50,193 nt of DNA from an uncultured Oscillospiraceae bacterium (GCA_934630495.1 CAKTVW010000016.1:1-50193), one strand, 5' to 3'; shown: positions 9,096 to 17,529, counted from the stretch's first letter. The notes: generated by a model from the sequence alone, not told the origin. Translations and numbers: made by a program.

Positions 9096-9111
9096 TTGTA
9101 AGGGCTTACAA
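9096..9111. promoter_or_regulatory. LacI-type operator before the kinase operon
   Basis: TTGTAAG-GG-CTTACAA is a perfect 7-bp inverted repeat around a 2-bp centre, the size and symmetry of LacI-family operators. It covers the -10 of the candidate promoter at 9105-9133, so the LacI protein encoded next door could repress directly. Confidence 0.5.
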
Positions 9112-9133
9112 ATATTGGATAACAGAAAGGCAA
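9105..9133 (-). promoter_or_regulatory. Candidate promoter of the sugar catabolism/transport operon
   Basis: On the minus strand, TTGCCT (9128-9133), 17 bp and TGTAAG (9105-9110). Each hexamer matches consensus at 4 of 6 positions, which suits a regulated promoter. The -10 lies inside the palindrome at 9096-9111. Confidence 0.4.
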
Positions 9134-9181
9134 CGAACAGTACGGGACTTTTTTCTCTACACTGATGTTGCCTGTTATCGT

Positions 9182-10210
9182 TTACTTCATAGATTCCGAC
9201 CCGCGAAGGATCAATTCCGTCGGCAGACAGTCGCGGGTGCCGACCTGCGTCTGCCGTTCTTTTTCAAATCGCTGCAAAAGCAGCCGCATGGCGCGCTCCC
9301 CCATCTCGGGAACCGCCCGGTTCACGACGGAAACGTTGTAATTCAGCCAGCCGAGCGCGTCGATATCGTCGAAGCCGATGAGGGAGATCTCACGGCCGGC
9401 GCGAAGCCCCAGCTCGTTGAACGCCTTCAAGCAGCCGTAGGTGGTCATGTTGTTCGAGGCGAAGATCGCCGTCGGCGGCTCGGACATCCTGCACAGCGCC
9501 ACCGTCTGTTCATACGCGCGGCTGACCTTAAAGTCTCCCTCGCGGATATAGCCGGGGCGAAGCTCGATGCCGTGCGTCTGCATGGCTCTGACATAGCCTC
9601 TCAGACGTTCGCGGCCGGGGCGGGACGCCTTGGGACCGGTAACGATCGCGATCCTGCGGTGACCGAGACGGATCAGTTCGCTGACCGCCTCGTAGACGCC
9701 GCGCTCGTCGTCCGTGACCACGCGGTCAAAGAAGCGGCTGTCGACCTCGCGGTCGAGCAATACCACCGGGATGCCAAGTGACTCGAATTTGCGAAGGCTC
9801 TGGAGCGTGATACCGTCCTCCTCGGAAACGGGAGTGATGATGATGCCGCGCAGACGGTGCTCGCGCATGGAATGCAGCACCTGATGCTCCCGATTGGAAT
9901 CCTCGTCGGTATTAAAGAGGAAAATGTTGTAGCCCTGTTCGTCCGCCACGCGGGTGATTCCCTGCAAAAGCATCGGGAAGAACGGGTTATTGATATCGGG
10001 GATCACGACGCCGATCGCGTTGGAGGTGCTGGTGCTCAGGCTGCGCGCCGTTCCGTTGGGAACATAATTGAACTTACTGACCGCGGCCATGACCTTTTGG
10101 TAGCTCTTCTCGCTGACAGACGCGCTGTGATTCATGACGCGGGAAACTGTTGCTATGGATACGCCGGCTTCCCGGGCAATCTCGTAGATGTTCGCTTCCT
10201 GCTTTCCCAT
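9182..10210 (-). CDS. LacI-family transcriptional regulator
   Basis: A 342-aa repressor. Residues 1-60 form the LacI helix-turn-helix and hinge: NIYEIAREAGVSIATVSRV is the DNA-reading helix pair, followed by VMNHSASVSEKSYQKV. The remainder is a periplasmic-binding-like effector domain (VVIPDINNPFF, LLDREVDSRFF, ISLIGFDDI). ATG 10210 is chosen because GGAG lies just upstream and the HTH starts seven residues in; upstream in-frame codons have no ribosome site. It probably controls the downstream kinase-transporter genes in response to the sugar or its phosphate, and has its own promoter with a catabolite-type operator. Confidence 0.94.
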   Translation of the reverse strand: MGKQEANIYEIAREAGVSIATVSRVMNHSASVSEKSYQKVMAAVSKFNYVPNGTARSLSTSTSNAIGVVIPDINNPFFPMLLQGITRVADEQGYNIFLFNTDEDSNREHQVLHSMREHRLRGIIITPVSEEDGITLQSLRKFESLGIPVVLLDREVDSRFFDRVVTDDERGVYEAVSELIRLGHRRIAIVTGPKASRPGRERLRGYVRAMQTHGIELRPGYIREGDFKVSRAYEQTVALCRMSEPPTAIFASNNMTTYGCLKAFNELGLRAGREISLIGFDDIDALGWLNYNVSVVNRAVPEMGERAMRLLLQRFEKERQTQVGTRDCLPTELILRGSESMK

Positions 10211-10368
10211 TGCACTCCGTCCGTTTCTGATACCGACCGCCGATCCGGGGCGGACGGCGGTACGACTCATGCCGTATTTCCGATGGCAGTGAAGAAAGAT
10301 GCGCCGGCCGCAGCATCGCCCCGCCGTCGGCGGGAGCACGGCATGTAAGCCGCTGTGCGGGTTCAAAA

Positions 10369-10382
10369 TGTAAACGCTTTCT
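10369..10382. promoter_or_regulatory. cre-like / LacI-type operator in the lacI leader
   Basis: TGTAAACGCTTTCT matches 13 of 14 positions of the CcpA cre consensus TGWAANCGNTNWCA. It lies just downstream of the -10 of the lacI promoter, a position where a bound CcpA or LacI protein blocks transcription. CcpA and autoregulation cannot be told apart from sequence alone. Confidence 0.55.
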
Positions 10383-10395
10383 TCTTTCTGTTTCT

Positions 10396-10424
10396 AAGAT
10401 AAACCCAAGTTCCCGCGCTGTCAA
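10396..10424 (-). promoter_or_regulatory. Promoter of the lacI-family gene
   Basis: On the minus strand, TTGACA (10419-10424), a 17-bp spacer and TATCTT (10396-10401). The transcript would carry a leader of about 180 nt beginning at the cre-like site. Confidence 0.65.
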
Positions 10425-10630
10425 TAGGGCAAAATCAACTTTGGAGAACTCGACAATTCACAGGCTTCCGGATTGGTCACTTTCAACAAAAAATCTTGAA
10501 AAATTTTCATAATTTTGGAGGCGGCAGGCAGAAATATCTCGAAACGTGTCGATTCGCCGCAGTTTCCCGCATTCGCGCGAAAAGTCGGAACCGCTCTGCG
10601 CGCGGCGAAAAGAATCGCCGCAAAAATTTC
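10425..10630. other. Divergent intergenic stretch with no gene seen
   Basis: Between the lacI promoter and the rny promoter. AT-rich at first, then GC-rich with several short GCGC/CGCC inverted repeats. No frame with a ribosome site and no RNA motif that I recognise. Confidence 0.5.
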
Positions 10631-10659
10631 TTGACAACTGCACCTGTCGACAGTAAAAT
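10631..10659 (+). promoter_or_regulatory. Strong SigA promoter of rny
   Basis: TTGACA (10631-10636), 17 bp, TAAAAT (10654-10659). It gives a leader of about 120 nt containing a small GGCGC/GCGCC hairpin. Confidence 0.8.
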
Positions 10660-10787
10660 AGACGGTGGATTAGTATGGTTCGCTCCGGGCTATGGGGTGG
10701 TTCGGAGAGAGCGTTGCTTTATCTTTGGCGCGTATGCGCCGCAGTTGAAACCCAATAATTGAATAGAGGAGGTGTATTCGAGGTTTT

Positions 10788-12329
10788 ATGCCGTGGTATT
10801 TTGTAGTAGCTATCGCTGTTGTTACAGCAGCGTTATTCTTCTTCATCGGCGTCATCTACCGTAAGAAGGTCGCCGAACGCGAGATCCACAGCGCCGAGGA
10901 CGAGGCCACCCGCATCATCAACGAGGCCATCAAGGGCGGCGAAAACAAGAAGCGCGAAATGCTCGTGGAAGCCAAGGAAGAAATTCATAAAAACCGCACC
11001 GAATACGAAAAGGAAGTCAAGGAGCGCCGTTCCGACCTGCAAAAGCAGGAGCGCCGCTTGCAGCAGAAGGAAGAGTCTCTGGACAAGAAGCTCGACGCCT
11101 TCGAGCGCAAGGAGGACGAGCTTCGCAAGCGTCAGGCTGCCGTTGCCTCCACGCAGGAGGAAGTCAACCTGATCAAGAAGAGCCAGCTTGAGATGCTCGA
11201 AAAGATCTCCGCGCTGACGCAGGAGGAAGCAAAGCATCAGCTCCTGCAAAGCTTGGAGAACGAGTGCCGTCATGATGCCGCGATGAAGATCAAGGAGATC
11301 GAGGCGCAGACGAAGGACAACGCCGACCAGCTTGCCCGCGAGATCATCTCCATCGCCATCCAGCGTTGTGCCGCCGACCACGCCGCCGAAGCGACGGTGT
11401 CCGTGGTGCCGCTGCCCAACGACGAAATGAAGGGCCGCATCATCGGCCGCGAGGGACGCAACATCCGCACGCTGGAGTCCATCACGGGTGTCGATCTTAT
11501 CATCGACGACACGCCCGAGGCGATCACGCTTTCGTCCTTCGATCCCGTCCGCCGCGAGGTAGCCCGTCTGGCACTGGAAAAGCTGATCGCCGACGGCCGC
11601 ATCCACCCGACCCGCATTGAGGATCTGGTCGAAAAGTCTCGTAAAGAGGTCGATCGCATCATCAAGCAGGAGGGCGAACGCGCTACCTTTGAAACAGGCA
11701 TCAACAACCTGCATCCCGAGCTTGTCAAGCTTCTGGGCCGTCAGAAATTCCGTACCTCTTACGGTCAGAACGTTCTGAACCACTCCATTGAGGTCGCGCA
11801 TATCGCGGGCCTGCTGGCCAGTGAGCTGGGCGTCGACGTCGCGCTGGCAAAGCGCGCGGGCCTGCTCCATGACCTCGGTAAGTCCGTCGACCACGAGATG
11901 GAGGGCAGCCACGTCCAGCTCGGCGTGGAGCTTGCCCGAAAGTATAACGAGTCTCCCGACGTGATCCACGCCATTGAGGCGCATCACAACGATGTCGAGC
12001 CGAGAACGATCATCGCCTGTCTGGTTCAAGCAGCCGACGCGATCTCCGCCGCACGGCCCGGCGCCCGCCGCGAAAACGTAGAGAACTATATCCGCCGTCT
12101 GGAAAAGCTGGAAGAACTGACCGGCTCGTACCCCGGCGTCGAAAAGTCCTACGCGATCCAGGCAGGCCGCGAGGTCCGCATCATGGTCAAGCCCGAGGAG
12201 GTCTCCGAGGACAACATGATCCTGCTGGCGCGCGACATTGCCAAGAAGATCGAGTCCGAGCTGGAATATCCCGGACAGATCAAGGTCAATGTCATTCGCG
12301 AGACCAAGGCAACAGAATACGCAAAATAA
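10788..12329 (+). CDS. rny: Ribonuclease Y
   Basis: A 513-aa membrane-anchored endoribonuclease that initiates bulk mRNA decay in Firmicutes. It has one N-terminal transmembrane helix (residues 3-24), a long Glu/Lys/Arg coiled coil (about 25-190), and a KH RNA-binding domain from about 205 with GRIIGREGRNIR. The metal-dependent HD domain carries His361-Asp362 in LLHDLGK, with further metal ligands in AIEAHHNDVEP. Length and order match the family exactly. The start ATG 10788 has GAGG close by and a stronger GAGGAGG somewhat further upstream. It is monocistronic between its own promoter and terminator. Confidence 0.97.
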   Translation: MPWYFVVAIAVVTAALFFFIGVIYRKKVAEREIHSAEDEATRIINEAIKGGENKKREMLVEAKEEIHKNRTEYEKEVKERRSDLQKQERRLQQKEESLDKKLDAFERKEDELRKRQAAVASTQEEVNLIKKSQLEMLEKISALTQEEAKHQLLQSLENECRHDAAMKIKEIEAQTKDNADQLAREIISIAIQRCAADHAAEATVSVVPLPNDEMKGRIIGREGRNIRTLESITGVDLIIDDTPEAITLSSFDPVRREVARLALEKLIADGRIHPTRIEDLVEKSRKEVDRIIKQEGERATFETGINNLHPELVKLLGRQKFRTSYGQNVLNHSIEVAHIAGLLASELGVDVALAKRAGLLHDLGKSVDHEMEGSHVQLGVELARKYNESPDVIHAIEAHHNDVEPRTIIACLVQAADAISAARPGARRENVENYIRRLEKLEELTGSYPGVEKSYAIQAGREVRIMVKPEEVSEDNMILLARDIAKKIESELEYPGQIKVNVIRETKATEYAK

Positions 12330-12336
12330 GCAAAAT

Positions 12337-12377
12337 GCCCTCGGACAATCCCCGGTCCGAGGGCGTTTGTTTTTTAT
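12337..12377 (+). terminator. Rho-independent terminator of rny
   Basis: A 10-bp stem GCCCTCGGAC/GTCCGAGGGC with an 8-nt loop, followed by GTTTGTTTTTTAT. Confidence 0.93.
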
Positions 12378-12410
12378 CTTCGATACCGAAGTACCAAAAT
12401 GCTTTTCTTA

Positions 12411-12752
12411 TTACCCCTCGTCCGGGGGCGCAGCACCCTCCGAGGGCACGACATTCTCCGAGGGTGTGATATTTTCCGTGGGTGTAACATTCTCCGTGGA
12501 CGCGGCAAATGCCCGGATCAGTCGCAGTTTTTCCTCCCGGTCGAAGCATTTAAGAGCATATTCACGCTTCAGGGCGTCCGAACGGCTTTCGCACGGCTCA
12601 GTGTAGACCGGCTCCAGCGGCAGTCTCCCGCGCGTATACTTTGCGCCCTTCCCCGCCCGATGTGCGGCAAGCCGCCTGTCCAAATCATCCGTCATGCCGG
12701 TGTAGAGCGTGCCGTCTCCGCAGCGAAGGATATAGACGCACCAGCGCTTCAT
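12411..12752 (-). CDS. GIY-YIG nuclease-domain protein (UPF0213/YhbQ-like) with a repetitive tail
   Basis: A 113-aa protein. Residues 1-80 are the compact GIY-YIG domain: WCVYILRCGDGTLYTGMT supplies the two Tyr motifs (VYIL and LYTG), followed by DLDRRLAAHRAGKGAKYTRGR, and an ALKREYALKCF segment that fits the catalytic Glu. The last 30 residues are an unusual acidic, Pro/Ser/Thr-rich tail of repeated ENVxPSE units encoded by 18-bp DNA repeats. The start ATG 12752 overlaps the stop of the preceding Dabb gene (ATGA), so translation is coupled. Family members nick DNA; the cellular role is poorly known. Confidence 0.88.
   Translation of the reverse strand: MKRWCVYILRCGDGTLYTGMTDDLDRRLAAHRAGKGAKYTRGRLPLEPVYTEPCESRSDALKREYALKCFDREEKLRLIRAFAASTENVTPTENITPSENVVPSEGAAPPDEG
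12447..12500. repeat. Three tandem 18-bp repeats in the GIY-YIG gene tail
   Basis: Units at 12447-12464, 12465-12482 and 12483-12500 share the core ATTCTCCGAGGG (some with CCGTGG). A partial unit precedes them at 12430-12446. They encode the ENVxPSE protein repeats, and copy number may vary by slippage. Confidence 0.75.
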
Positions 12753-13027
12753 GCTTCCACGTCGATCGCGCAGCGCTCCGTGCGGATGGCCTTGCACAGT
12801 GCGGATACCGCGACATGCCGCGGGTCCTTTTTATATCGCTCCACGTCCGCGAGCGAATCAAATTCGCCGATCAGGACGGCGTCGAAGCCCGCCCCCGCCG
12901 CAGCGCTTCGCTTGACCTCCATCGCGCGGATCTCGGGGATCACGCCCTCCAGCGCGGCGAGCCGCGTCAAGAACTCGGTCGGATCCGCATCTTCGCGGAA
13001 TTTCCACATAACAATGTGTTTTATCAT
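12749..13027 (-). CDS. Dabb-family (stress-responsive A/B barrel) protein
   Basis: A 92-aa protein with the dimeric alpha/beta-barrel (Dabb) fold. It opens with MIKHIVMWKFRED, the signature first strand with conserved HIVMWKF, and has SLADVERYKKDPRHVAV near the C-terminus. Family members are small dimers of mostly unknown function, some of them enzymes or oxygenase-like. ATG 13027 is chosen at the start of the fold, with AAGGGA upstream. It is first in a two-gene operon with the GIY-YIG gene, has a clear promoter at 13075-13103, and is divergent from the lipoprotein at 13186. Confidence 0.88.
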   Translation of the reverse strand: MIKHIVMWKFREDADPTEFLTRLAALEGVIPEIRAMEVKRSAAAGAGFDAVLIGEFDSLADVERYKKDPRHVAVSALCKAIRTERCAIDVEA

Positions 13028-13074
13028 TTCTCTGCACTTCCCTTTTGCCGATCTCGGCACAGTTTTCTTTAATC

Positions 13075-13103
13075 AGAATACCGATTTTTTGTTTCCTTGT
13101 CAA
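13075..13103 (-). promoter_or_regulatory. SigA promoter of the Dabb/GIY-YIG operon
   Basis: On the minus strand, TTGACA (13098-13103), a 17-bp spacer and TATTCT (13075-13080). Confidence 0.7.
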
Positions 13104-13185
13104 GAATGTTTACAAATTGCACACGGATTCTTCGATTTTCGGTTCTATAATCGGAGCATCTCAAGCAATCAAGGAGGTCGATCCC

Positions 13186-14757
13186 ATGCGCTTTACAAAA
13201 ATTTCGGCCGTTCTGACCGCGCTGGGGCTTCTGGTCGGTCTGGCTGCCTGCTCTGTGGGCGACGCCATCGCCGACCCCGCGCAAACCACTGCGGCGCCCA
13301 CCACGGTTGAGGCTGATGAACAGCAGATCCCCGGCATCACGCTTTCCGACGAGGGCGTGACCACCGACGCAGAAGGAGTTTACACCGCCAACGACATTAT
13401 TTATTACGAAGAGGGCCATGACGAGAGCTACGGCGAGGGCGAAGCCGACGATGCGCACAGCGCCGAGGAAGCCGCCGCGCATACCGTAGTCCACATTACC
13501 AAGCCCGGCACCTACCGCGTTACCGGCAAGCTTTCGGCCGGACAGCTTTTCGTCGATCTCGGTGAGGATGCCGAGAGCGACCCCGAGGCGGTCGTGAACC
13601 TGATCCTCGACGGCGCGGACATCACCTGTACCGTAGCGCCCGCTGTATTTTTCTATCGCGTTTATGAGTGCGCAGACGCCGAAGCCTACACGCTGACGCC
13701 TGATCTGAGCGGCGCGGGCGCGGTTGTAACCCTTGCCGACGGCAGCACGAACACCGTAAACGGCTCCTATGTCGCCCGAATCTATAAGGAGGGCACGACC
13801 AAGAAGCTTCACAAGTACGACGGCGCGTTCTATTCCAAGATGTCCATGCGTATCGAGGGCACCGACGGGCAGTTGACGATCAACGCCGAAAACGAAGGTC
13901 TGGACAGCGAGCTGCACCTTGAGATCAACGGCGGCGTGATCGAGATCACCTCGCAGGACGACGGGATCAACACCAACGAAGACGGCATCTCCGTTACCAC
14001 GGTCAACGGAGGCACCCTGACGATCAATGCCGGTCTCGGCTCCGAGGGCGACGGCATCGATTCCAACGGCGCACTGGTCATCGACGGCGGCACCGTCTTC
14101 ACCACCGCGAATCCGCAGACGGGTGACGGCGGCATCGACGCCGATCTGGATATCTACCTCAACGGCGGCCGCGTCATTGCCTGCGGCTCGAGAAATGACA
14201 CCTCGTCCTCCGACTCCACACAGCAGTTCCTTGAGCTGAGCTTTGCGAAAAACGTCGAGGTCGGCAGCGTCGTCGCTCTGTACGACGGTGAGACCGAGGT
14301 CTTCTCCATGACGGCGACGCGGGAGTTTTCATCGCTGACCGTCTCCGTTCCCGAGCTGGAGAACGGCGTGAGCTACCGTCTGACCGTTGACGGCGTAACG
14401 CAGCAGCACGGCGGTGCGATGAAGGGAGGAATGGCCGGTCTGGGCGATCCTCCCACCCCGCCCGACGGCAGCACGATCGACGATCCCTCCCCGGTGACGC
14501 CGTCTGAGCTTCCGGCCGGTGCATCCGAGGGGCAGGAGCCTCCCGCAATGCCCGACGGCGAGACGCCTCCCGACCCGCTTGACGGCGAAACGCCGCCCGA
14601 ACGCCCCGACGGCGAAGCTCCCGACGGAAAGGACCCGGCCGGAATGCCAAACGACGCCATGCGTCCGAACGAAGGCAGCGAGGATACGGAGATCTCGACC
14701 GAATTTACCCTCTCGGCCGACCGACACAGCTTTTATAACGTCTGCGACGCGGAATGA
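13186..14757 (+). CDS. Cthe_2159-like (DUF4353) carbohydrate-binding lipoprotein with proline-rich tail
   Basis: A 523-aa lipoprotein (lipobox GLAAC, Cys22). Residues of about 50-430 contain the repeating beta-helix pattern of the Cthe_2159 family, including EITSQDDGINTNEDGIS and SEGDGIDSNGALVIDGGTV; the characterised relative binds cellulose and polygalacturonate. After residue 410 comes a low-complexity tail of PPDGETPPDPLDGE-type units, probably cell-wall spanning or linker. AAGGAGG precedes ATG 13186. A TATAAT at 13146-13151 is the likely -10, but I find no good -35. Surface polysaccharide binding is inferred from the family, and the fold is clear. Confidence 0.85.
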   Translation: MRFTKISAVLTALGLLVGLAACSVGDAIADPAQTTAAPTTVEADEQQIPGITLSDEGVTTDAEGVYTANDIIYYEEGHDESYGEGEADDAHSAEEAAAHTVVHITKPGTYRVTGKLSAGQLFVDLGEDAESDPEAVVNLILDGADITCTVAPAVFFYRVYECADAEAYTLTPDLSGAGAVVTLADGSTNTVNGSYVARIYKEGTTKKLHKYDGAFYSKMSMRIEGTDGQLTINAENEGLDSELHLEINGGVIEITSQDDGINTNEDGISVTTVNGGTLTINAGLGSEGDGIDSNGALVIDGGTVFTTANPQTGDGGIDADLDIYLNGGRVIACGSRNDTSSSDSTQQFLELSFAKNVEVGSVVALYDGETEVFSMTATREFSSLTVSVPELENGVSYRLTVDGVTQQHGGAMKGGMAGLGDPPTPPDGSTIDDPSPVTPSELPAGASEGQEPPAMPDGETPPDPLDGETPPERPDGEAPDGKDPAGMPNDAMRPNEGSEDTEISTEFTLSADRHSFYNVCDAE

Positions 14758-14760
14758 CGG

Positions 14761-14789
14761 TTGCAATTCATCCGCGCCTGTGATACAAT
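14761..14789 (+). promoter_or_regulatory. SigA promoter of the PrsA-like gene
   Basis: TTGCAA (14761-14766), 17 bp, TACAAT (14784-14789), starting 4 bp after the previous stop codon. The leader carries a strong hairpin at 14841-14878 (CGCGCCGC/GCGGCGCG) just before the ribosome site, which could modulate translation. Confidence 0.65.
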
Positions 14790-14900
14790 GACGAAAGGTT
14801 TACTCCCGAATACAGGCCCTGTGCCTGCGGTAATTTATCACGCGCCGCCCCGTGAACGGCTCGTTTTCACGCGGCGCGGATGAAAGGAATGGTCACAAAC

Positions 14901-16250
14901 ATGAAACGAATCACCGCTCTGCTCCTGCTCTCGGCGCTGCTGCTGACGCTGTTTTCCGGCTGCGCGAAGAATCAGGATGCGGAACCCACCGTCTCCTCCA
15001 CGGAAGCGCCGTCCGAAGCCGCCGAATTTATCGAGCCGGACTCGGAAACGCTCAAGCTCTATCATTACAGCATCACGGAGACTGCCGCAGACGACCCGCT
15101 CATGCAGGCGACGGTCGCTGTAGACACGAATGACAATCCCTGCCTCGGCAATGCCGATCTGCAGATCTACTACTGGATCGAGTTCTACAACTTCATGAAC
15201 AGCTACGGCTCGTATGCCGCCTATTTCGGTCTGGACTACACAAAGCCCTTGGGCGAGCAGGACTCCATGAGCGAGGGTATGACGTGGGAGCAGTATTTCC
15301 TGCTCTCCGCGCTGGAGCACTTCCGCGAAAACTATGCGCTTGCACAGGCCGCCTATGCCGACGGCTATACGCTCTCCGAGGAAGACGAGAAGATGGTCAA
15401 TGACGTCACCGACCCGGACAGCGATTTTGCAAAAGAATACCAAGGCAACGGCTATGATTCCGCCGACGCTTATCTGCGCGCCAGCTTCGGCGACGGCGTA
15501 ACAACGGAGAACTATCAGAATTATCTGCGTCTGTATTACGCCGCCTATGACTACTACACCAAGCAGCGCGAGGCAGTCGCCGACACCTTCTCCGCCGAAG
15601 AGGTCGAGGCATACTTTGATGAGAACGCACAGCCCGCCTACGGTGAAGGCGACGACGCGACCGAGGCCGGAAAATATGCCGGCACACCGAAGGTCACGAA
15701 CGTCAGCGTGCGACATATTCTGATCCAGCCCGACGGCGAAAAGGACGCCACCACGCAGGACTGGTCCGAGGAAGCTTGGGCAGCGGCAGAAGAGAAGGTG
15801 AACGAGGTCTACGCCCGCTGGCAGGAGAATCCCACGGAGGAAAACTTCGCCCTGATTGCAAACGAGGAATCCGCTGACGGCGACGGCACGACCGGCGGCC
15901 TGTACGAGGATTTCGCACCGGGCAGCATGACGCAGAATTTCAACGACTGGTGCTTTGACGAAGCCCGCAATGAGGGCGACACCGGCATCGTCAGGACGGA
16001 ATACGGCTATCATATCATCTACTTCCTCGGACATACCGAAACGCAGGCATGGTATAATACCGCGCTGAACGACATGGTCTCGGAGAAGATGACGGACGTC
16101 ATGGAGCAGGCGCTTGCGGATTATCCCGTCCGCTTTGACTATGCGCACATGCGCGTGTTCGATCTGATCTCCGCGAACGCGGAGGAGGAAGCCACGGAAG
16201 GCGAAACGCAGGACGAATCGACGACCGAGCTTCCGGAAGCATCGGAATGA
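14901..16250 (+). CDS. PrsA-like extracytoplasmic foldase lipoprotein (parvulin PPIase)
   Basis: A 449-aa lipoprotein (lipobox LFSGC, Cys21 from this start) that should help exported proteins fold outside the membrane. The parvulin/rotamase domain covers about residues 265-385. It opens with NVSVRHILIQ, has GGLYEDFAPGSM in the middle, and ends GDTGIVRTEYGYHIIYFLG, all hallmark PpiC motifs. The preceding helical region resembles SurA/PrsA N-domains. I prefer ATG 14901 (MKRITALLL) because AAAGGA lies upstream; ATG 14880, seven codons earlier, has no ribosome site. The acidic C-terminus is probably disordered. Confidence 0.88.
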   Translation: MKRITALLLLSALLLTLFSGCAKNQDAEPTVSSTEAPSEAAEFIEPDSETLKLYHYSITETAADDPLMQATVAVDTNDNPCLGNADLQIYYWIEFYNFMNSYGSYAAYFGLDYTKPLGEQDSMSEGMTWEQYFLLSALEHFRENYALAQAAYADGYTLSEEDEKMVNDVTDPDSDFAKEYQGNGYDSADAYLRASFGDGVTTENYQNYLRLYYAAYDYYTKQREAVADTFSAEEVEAYFDENAQPAYGEGDDATEAGKYAGTPKVTNVSVRHILIQPDGEKDATTQDWSEEAWAAAEEKVNEVYARWQENPTEENFALIANEESADGDGTTGGLYEDFAPGSMTQNFNDWCFDEARNEGDTGIVRTEYGYHIIYFLGHTETQAWYNTALNDMVSEKMTDVMEQALADYPVRFDYAHMRVFDLISANAEEEATEGETQDESTTELPEASE

Positions 16251-16280
16251 TACGGCGTTTCCATAGCGAGCAATAACAGC

Positions 16281-16331
16281 AATACCCCCGACGGGCGGCT
16301 GCTGCAGTGCGGCGCTCCCGTCGGGGGTATT
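16281..16331. terminator. Terminator between convergent prsA-like and HAD genes
   Basis: A 15-bp perfect stem AATACCCCCGACGGG/CCCGTCGGGGGTATT with a 21-nt loop. The A/T ends of the stem give short U runs in both directions, so it probably works for both strands. Confidence 0.75.
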
Positions 16332-16357
16332 TGTATGATACGGCTTTGCAGGTCACG

Positions 16358-17011
16358 TCATTCTCGGAGAAAGGCGTCAAGCTCCGCGACCGTTTTGAAA
16401 TAGAAATCGCAGTTCTGCCGCATAAAGCGCTCGATCTCCGGCACGTCGTTGGCCCAGCCCGCTGCGGCAAAGGGAACGCCGCAGGCTCTGCACATGTCAT
16501 AGCCGGGCTTCAGATCGTCGACCGTCAGAATTTCCTCCGGACGCAGGCCGTATCGCTGCATAAGCTGCTCCATCGGCCACGGATGCGGCTTGCGCTGATG
16601 CTCGGGCAACTCCCAGCCGAAGATCACATCCGGCTGCGGCAGGCCATTTTCCCGATAGTCGCGCACGATCGTGTCCCGCACGGAGTGGGAGATCACCGCC
16701 AGCAGGCCGCCCTCGGCCTTATGCCGCTCAAGAATTTCGCGGATGCCCGGATATGCCTTCGGAACGCGCGTTTTTACATATTCCTGCCAGAAGGCAAATT
16801 CCTCGTCCATCTCACGCTTTGAAAAGCCCAGCTCGTCGGTAAACAGCGAAATGATCCCCGGGTCGAAATTTTTGCTGAAATAGTCCTCCAGCGTATAGGT
16901 TTTTCCCGGCCGAACCTTTTGCAGATAGGCCAGAAAGGACGGAAAGTGGATCGTGGCCGTGCTGTTGACGACGGTATCGTCATGGTCCATAACGAGGCAT
17001 CGATAGCGCAT
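16358..17011 (-). CDS. HAD-superfamily hydrolase
   Basis: A 217-aa cytoplasmic phosphatase-like protein. Motif I is DHDDTVVNST, with nucleophile Asp9 and Asp11; motif II is the Ser of VISHSVRD; motif III the Lys of RKPHPWP; motif IV VDDLKPGYD. A helical cap of about 75 residues lies between motifs I and II, as in beta-phosphoglucomutase-like phosphatases. AGGAG precedes ATG 17011. It begins 33 nt after the small lipoprotein and probably shares its transcript. Substrate unknown. Confidence 0.92.
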   Translation of the reverse strand: MRYRCLVMDHDDTVVNSTATIHFPSFLAYLQKVRPGKTYTLEDYFSKNFDPGIISLFTDELGFSKREMDEEFAFWQEYVKTRVPKAYPGIREILERHKAEGGLLAVISHSVRDTIVRDYRENGLPQPDVIFGWELPEHQRKPHPWPMEQLMQRYGLRPEEILTVDDLKPGYDMCRACGVPFAAAGWANDVPEIERFMRQNCDFYFKTVAELDAFLRE

Positions 17012-17044
17012 ATTTCTACTCCTGTTTTTCTTTCGTTTGAGCCA

Positions 17045-17473
17045 TTACAGCTCGTCGGACAGCTCTGCGTGATATACGAACTCGCTGTTTTCCCAGAGCC
17101 ACGTCAGCTTCGTTTCCCCGCCGTCTCCGAACGAGAAGGTGATCTGTACGTCGCTGTTTCCGTCCTTATTGAGATCGGCAAAGCTCACGCTCTGATAGTA
17201 GGCCGAAGCGCTGTCGATCTTCGACGGATACTGCACGCTTGCGTAGACGGTCTGTTCCTCCCGGTCGAGATAGAAGTCCGCCGTGCTGTCGCAGATGCAG
17301 ACGCAGACCGTCGTCTCCGCGCCGTCGCGAACGATCGTCCCGTAGTCGTTGATAACACCCCATGTCCGCCAGTCGCCGCCGACCTCGATGTCGTCCGGAT
17401 CGTCCCGAACGGTACAAGCCGCAAGGGTCAGAAGCAAAGCCGCCAGCAGCGGAAGCACCGCAAATCTCCGCAT
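17045..17473 (-). CDS. Small lipoprotein of unknown function
   Basis: A 142-aa predicted lipoprotein (LTLAAC lipobox, Cys20). The remainder is beta-rich, with SFADLNKDGNSDVQITF, a calcium-loop-like DxNxDGxxD motif as in VCBS/FG-GAP-type repeats. ATG 17473 is preferred to the upstream GTG 17482 because GGGGAGG lies 10 nt before it and only 2 nt before the GTG. An extended -10 promoter lies 31-36 nt upstream. I do not recognise the family. Confidence 0.78.
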   Translation of the reverse strand: MRRFAVLPLLAALLLTLAACTVRDDPDDIEVGGDWRTWGVINDYGTIVRDGAETTVCVCICDSTADFYLDREEQTVYASVQYPSKIDSASAYYQSVSFADLNKDGNSDVQITFSFGDGGETKLTWLWENSEFVYHAELSDEL

Positions 17474-17503
17474 ATAAATCACGCCTCCCCATGGTTTTTT
17501 CCC

Positions 17504-17512
17504 ATTATACCA
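17504..17512 (-). promoter_or_regulatory. Extended -10 promoter of the small lipoprotein/HAD operon
   Basis: The minus strand reads TGGTATAAT (17504-17512), a perfect extended -10 element with no recognisable -35. The predicted start site lies about 24 nt before the ATG. Confidence 0.6.
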
Positions 17513-17529
17513 TGAGGAGGCAAAAATTG

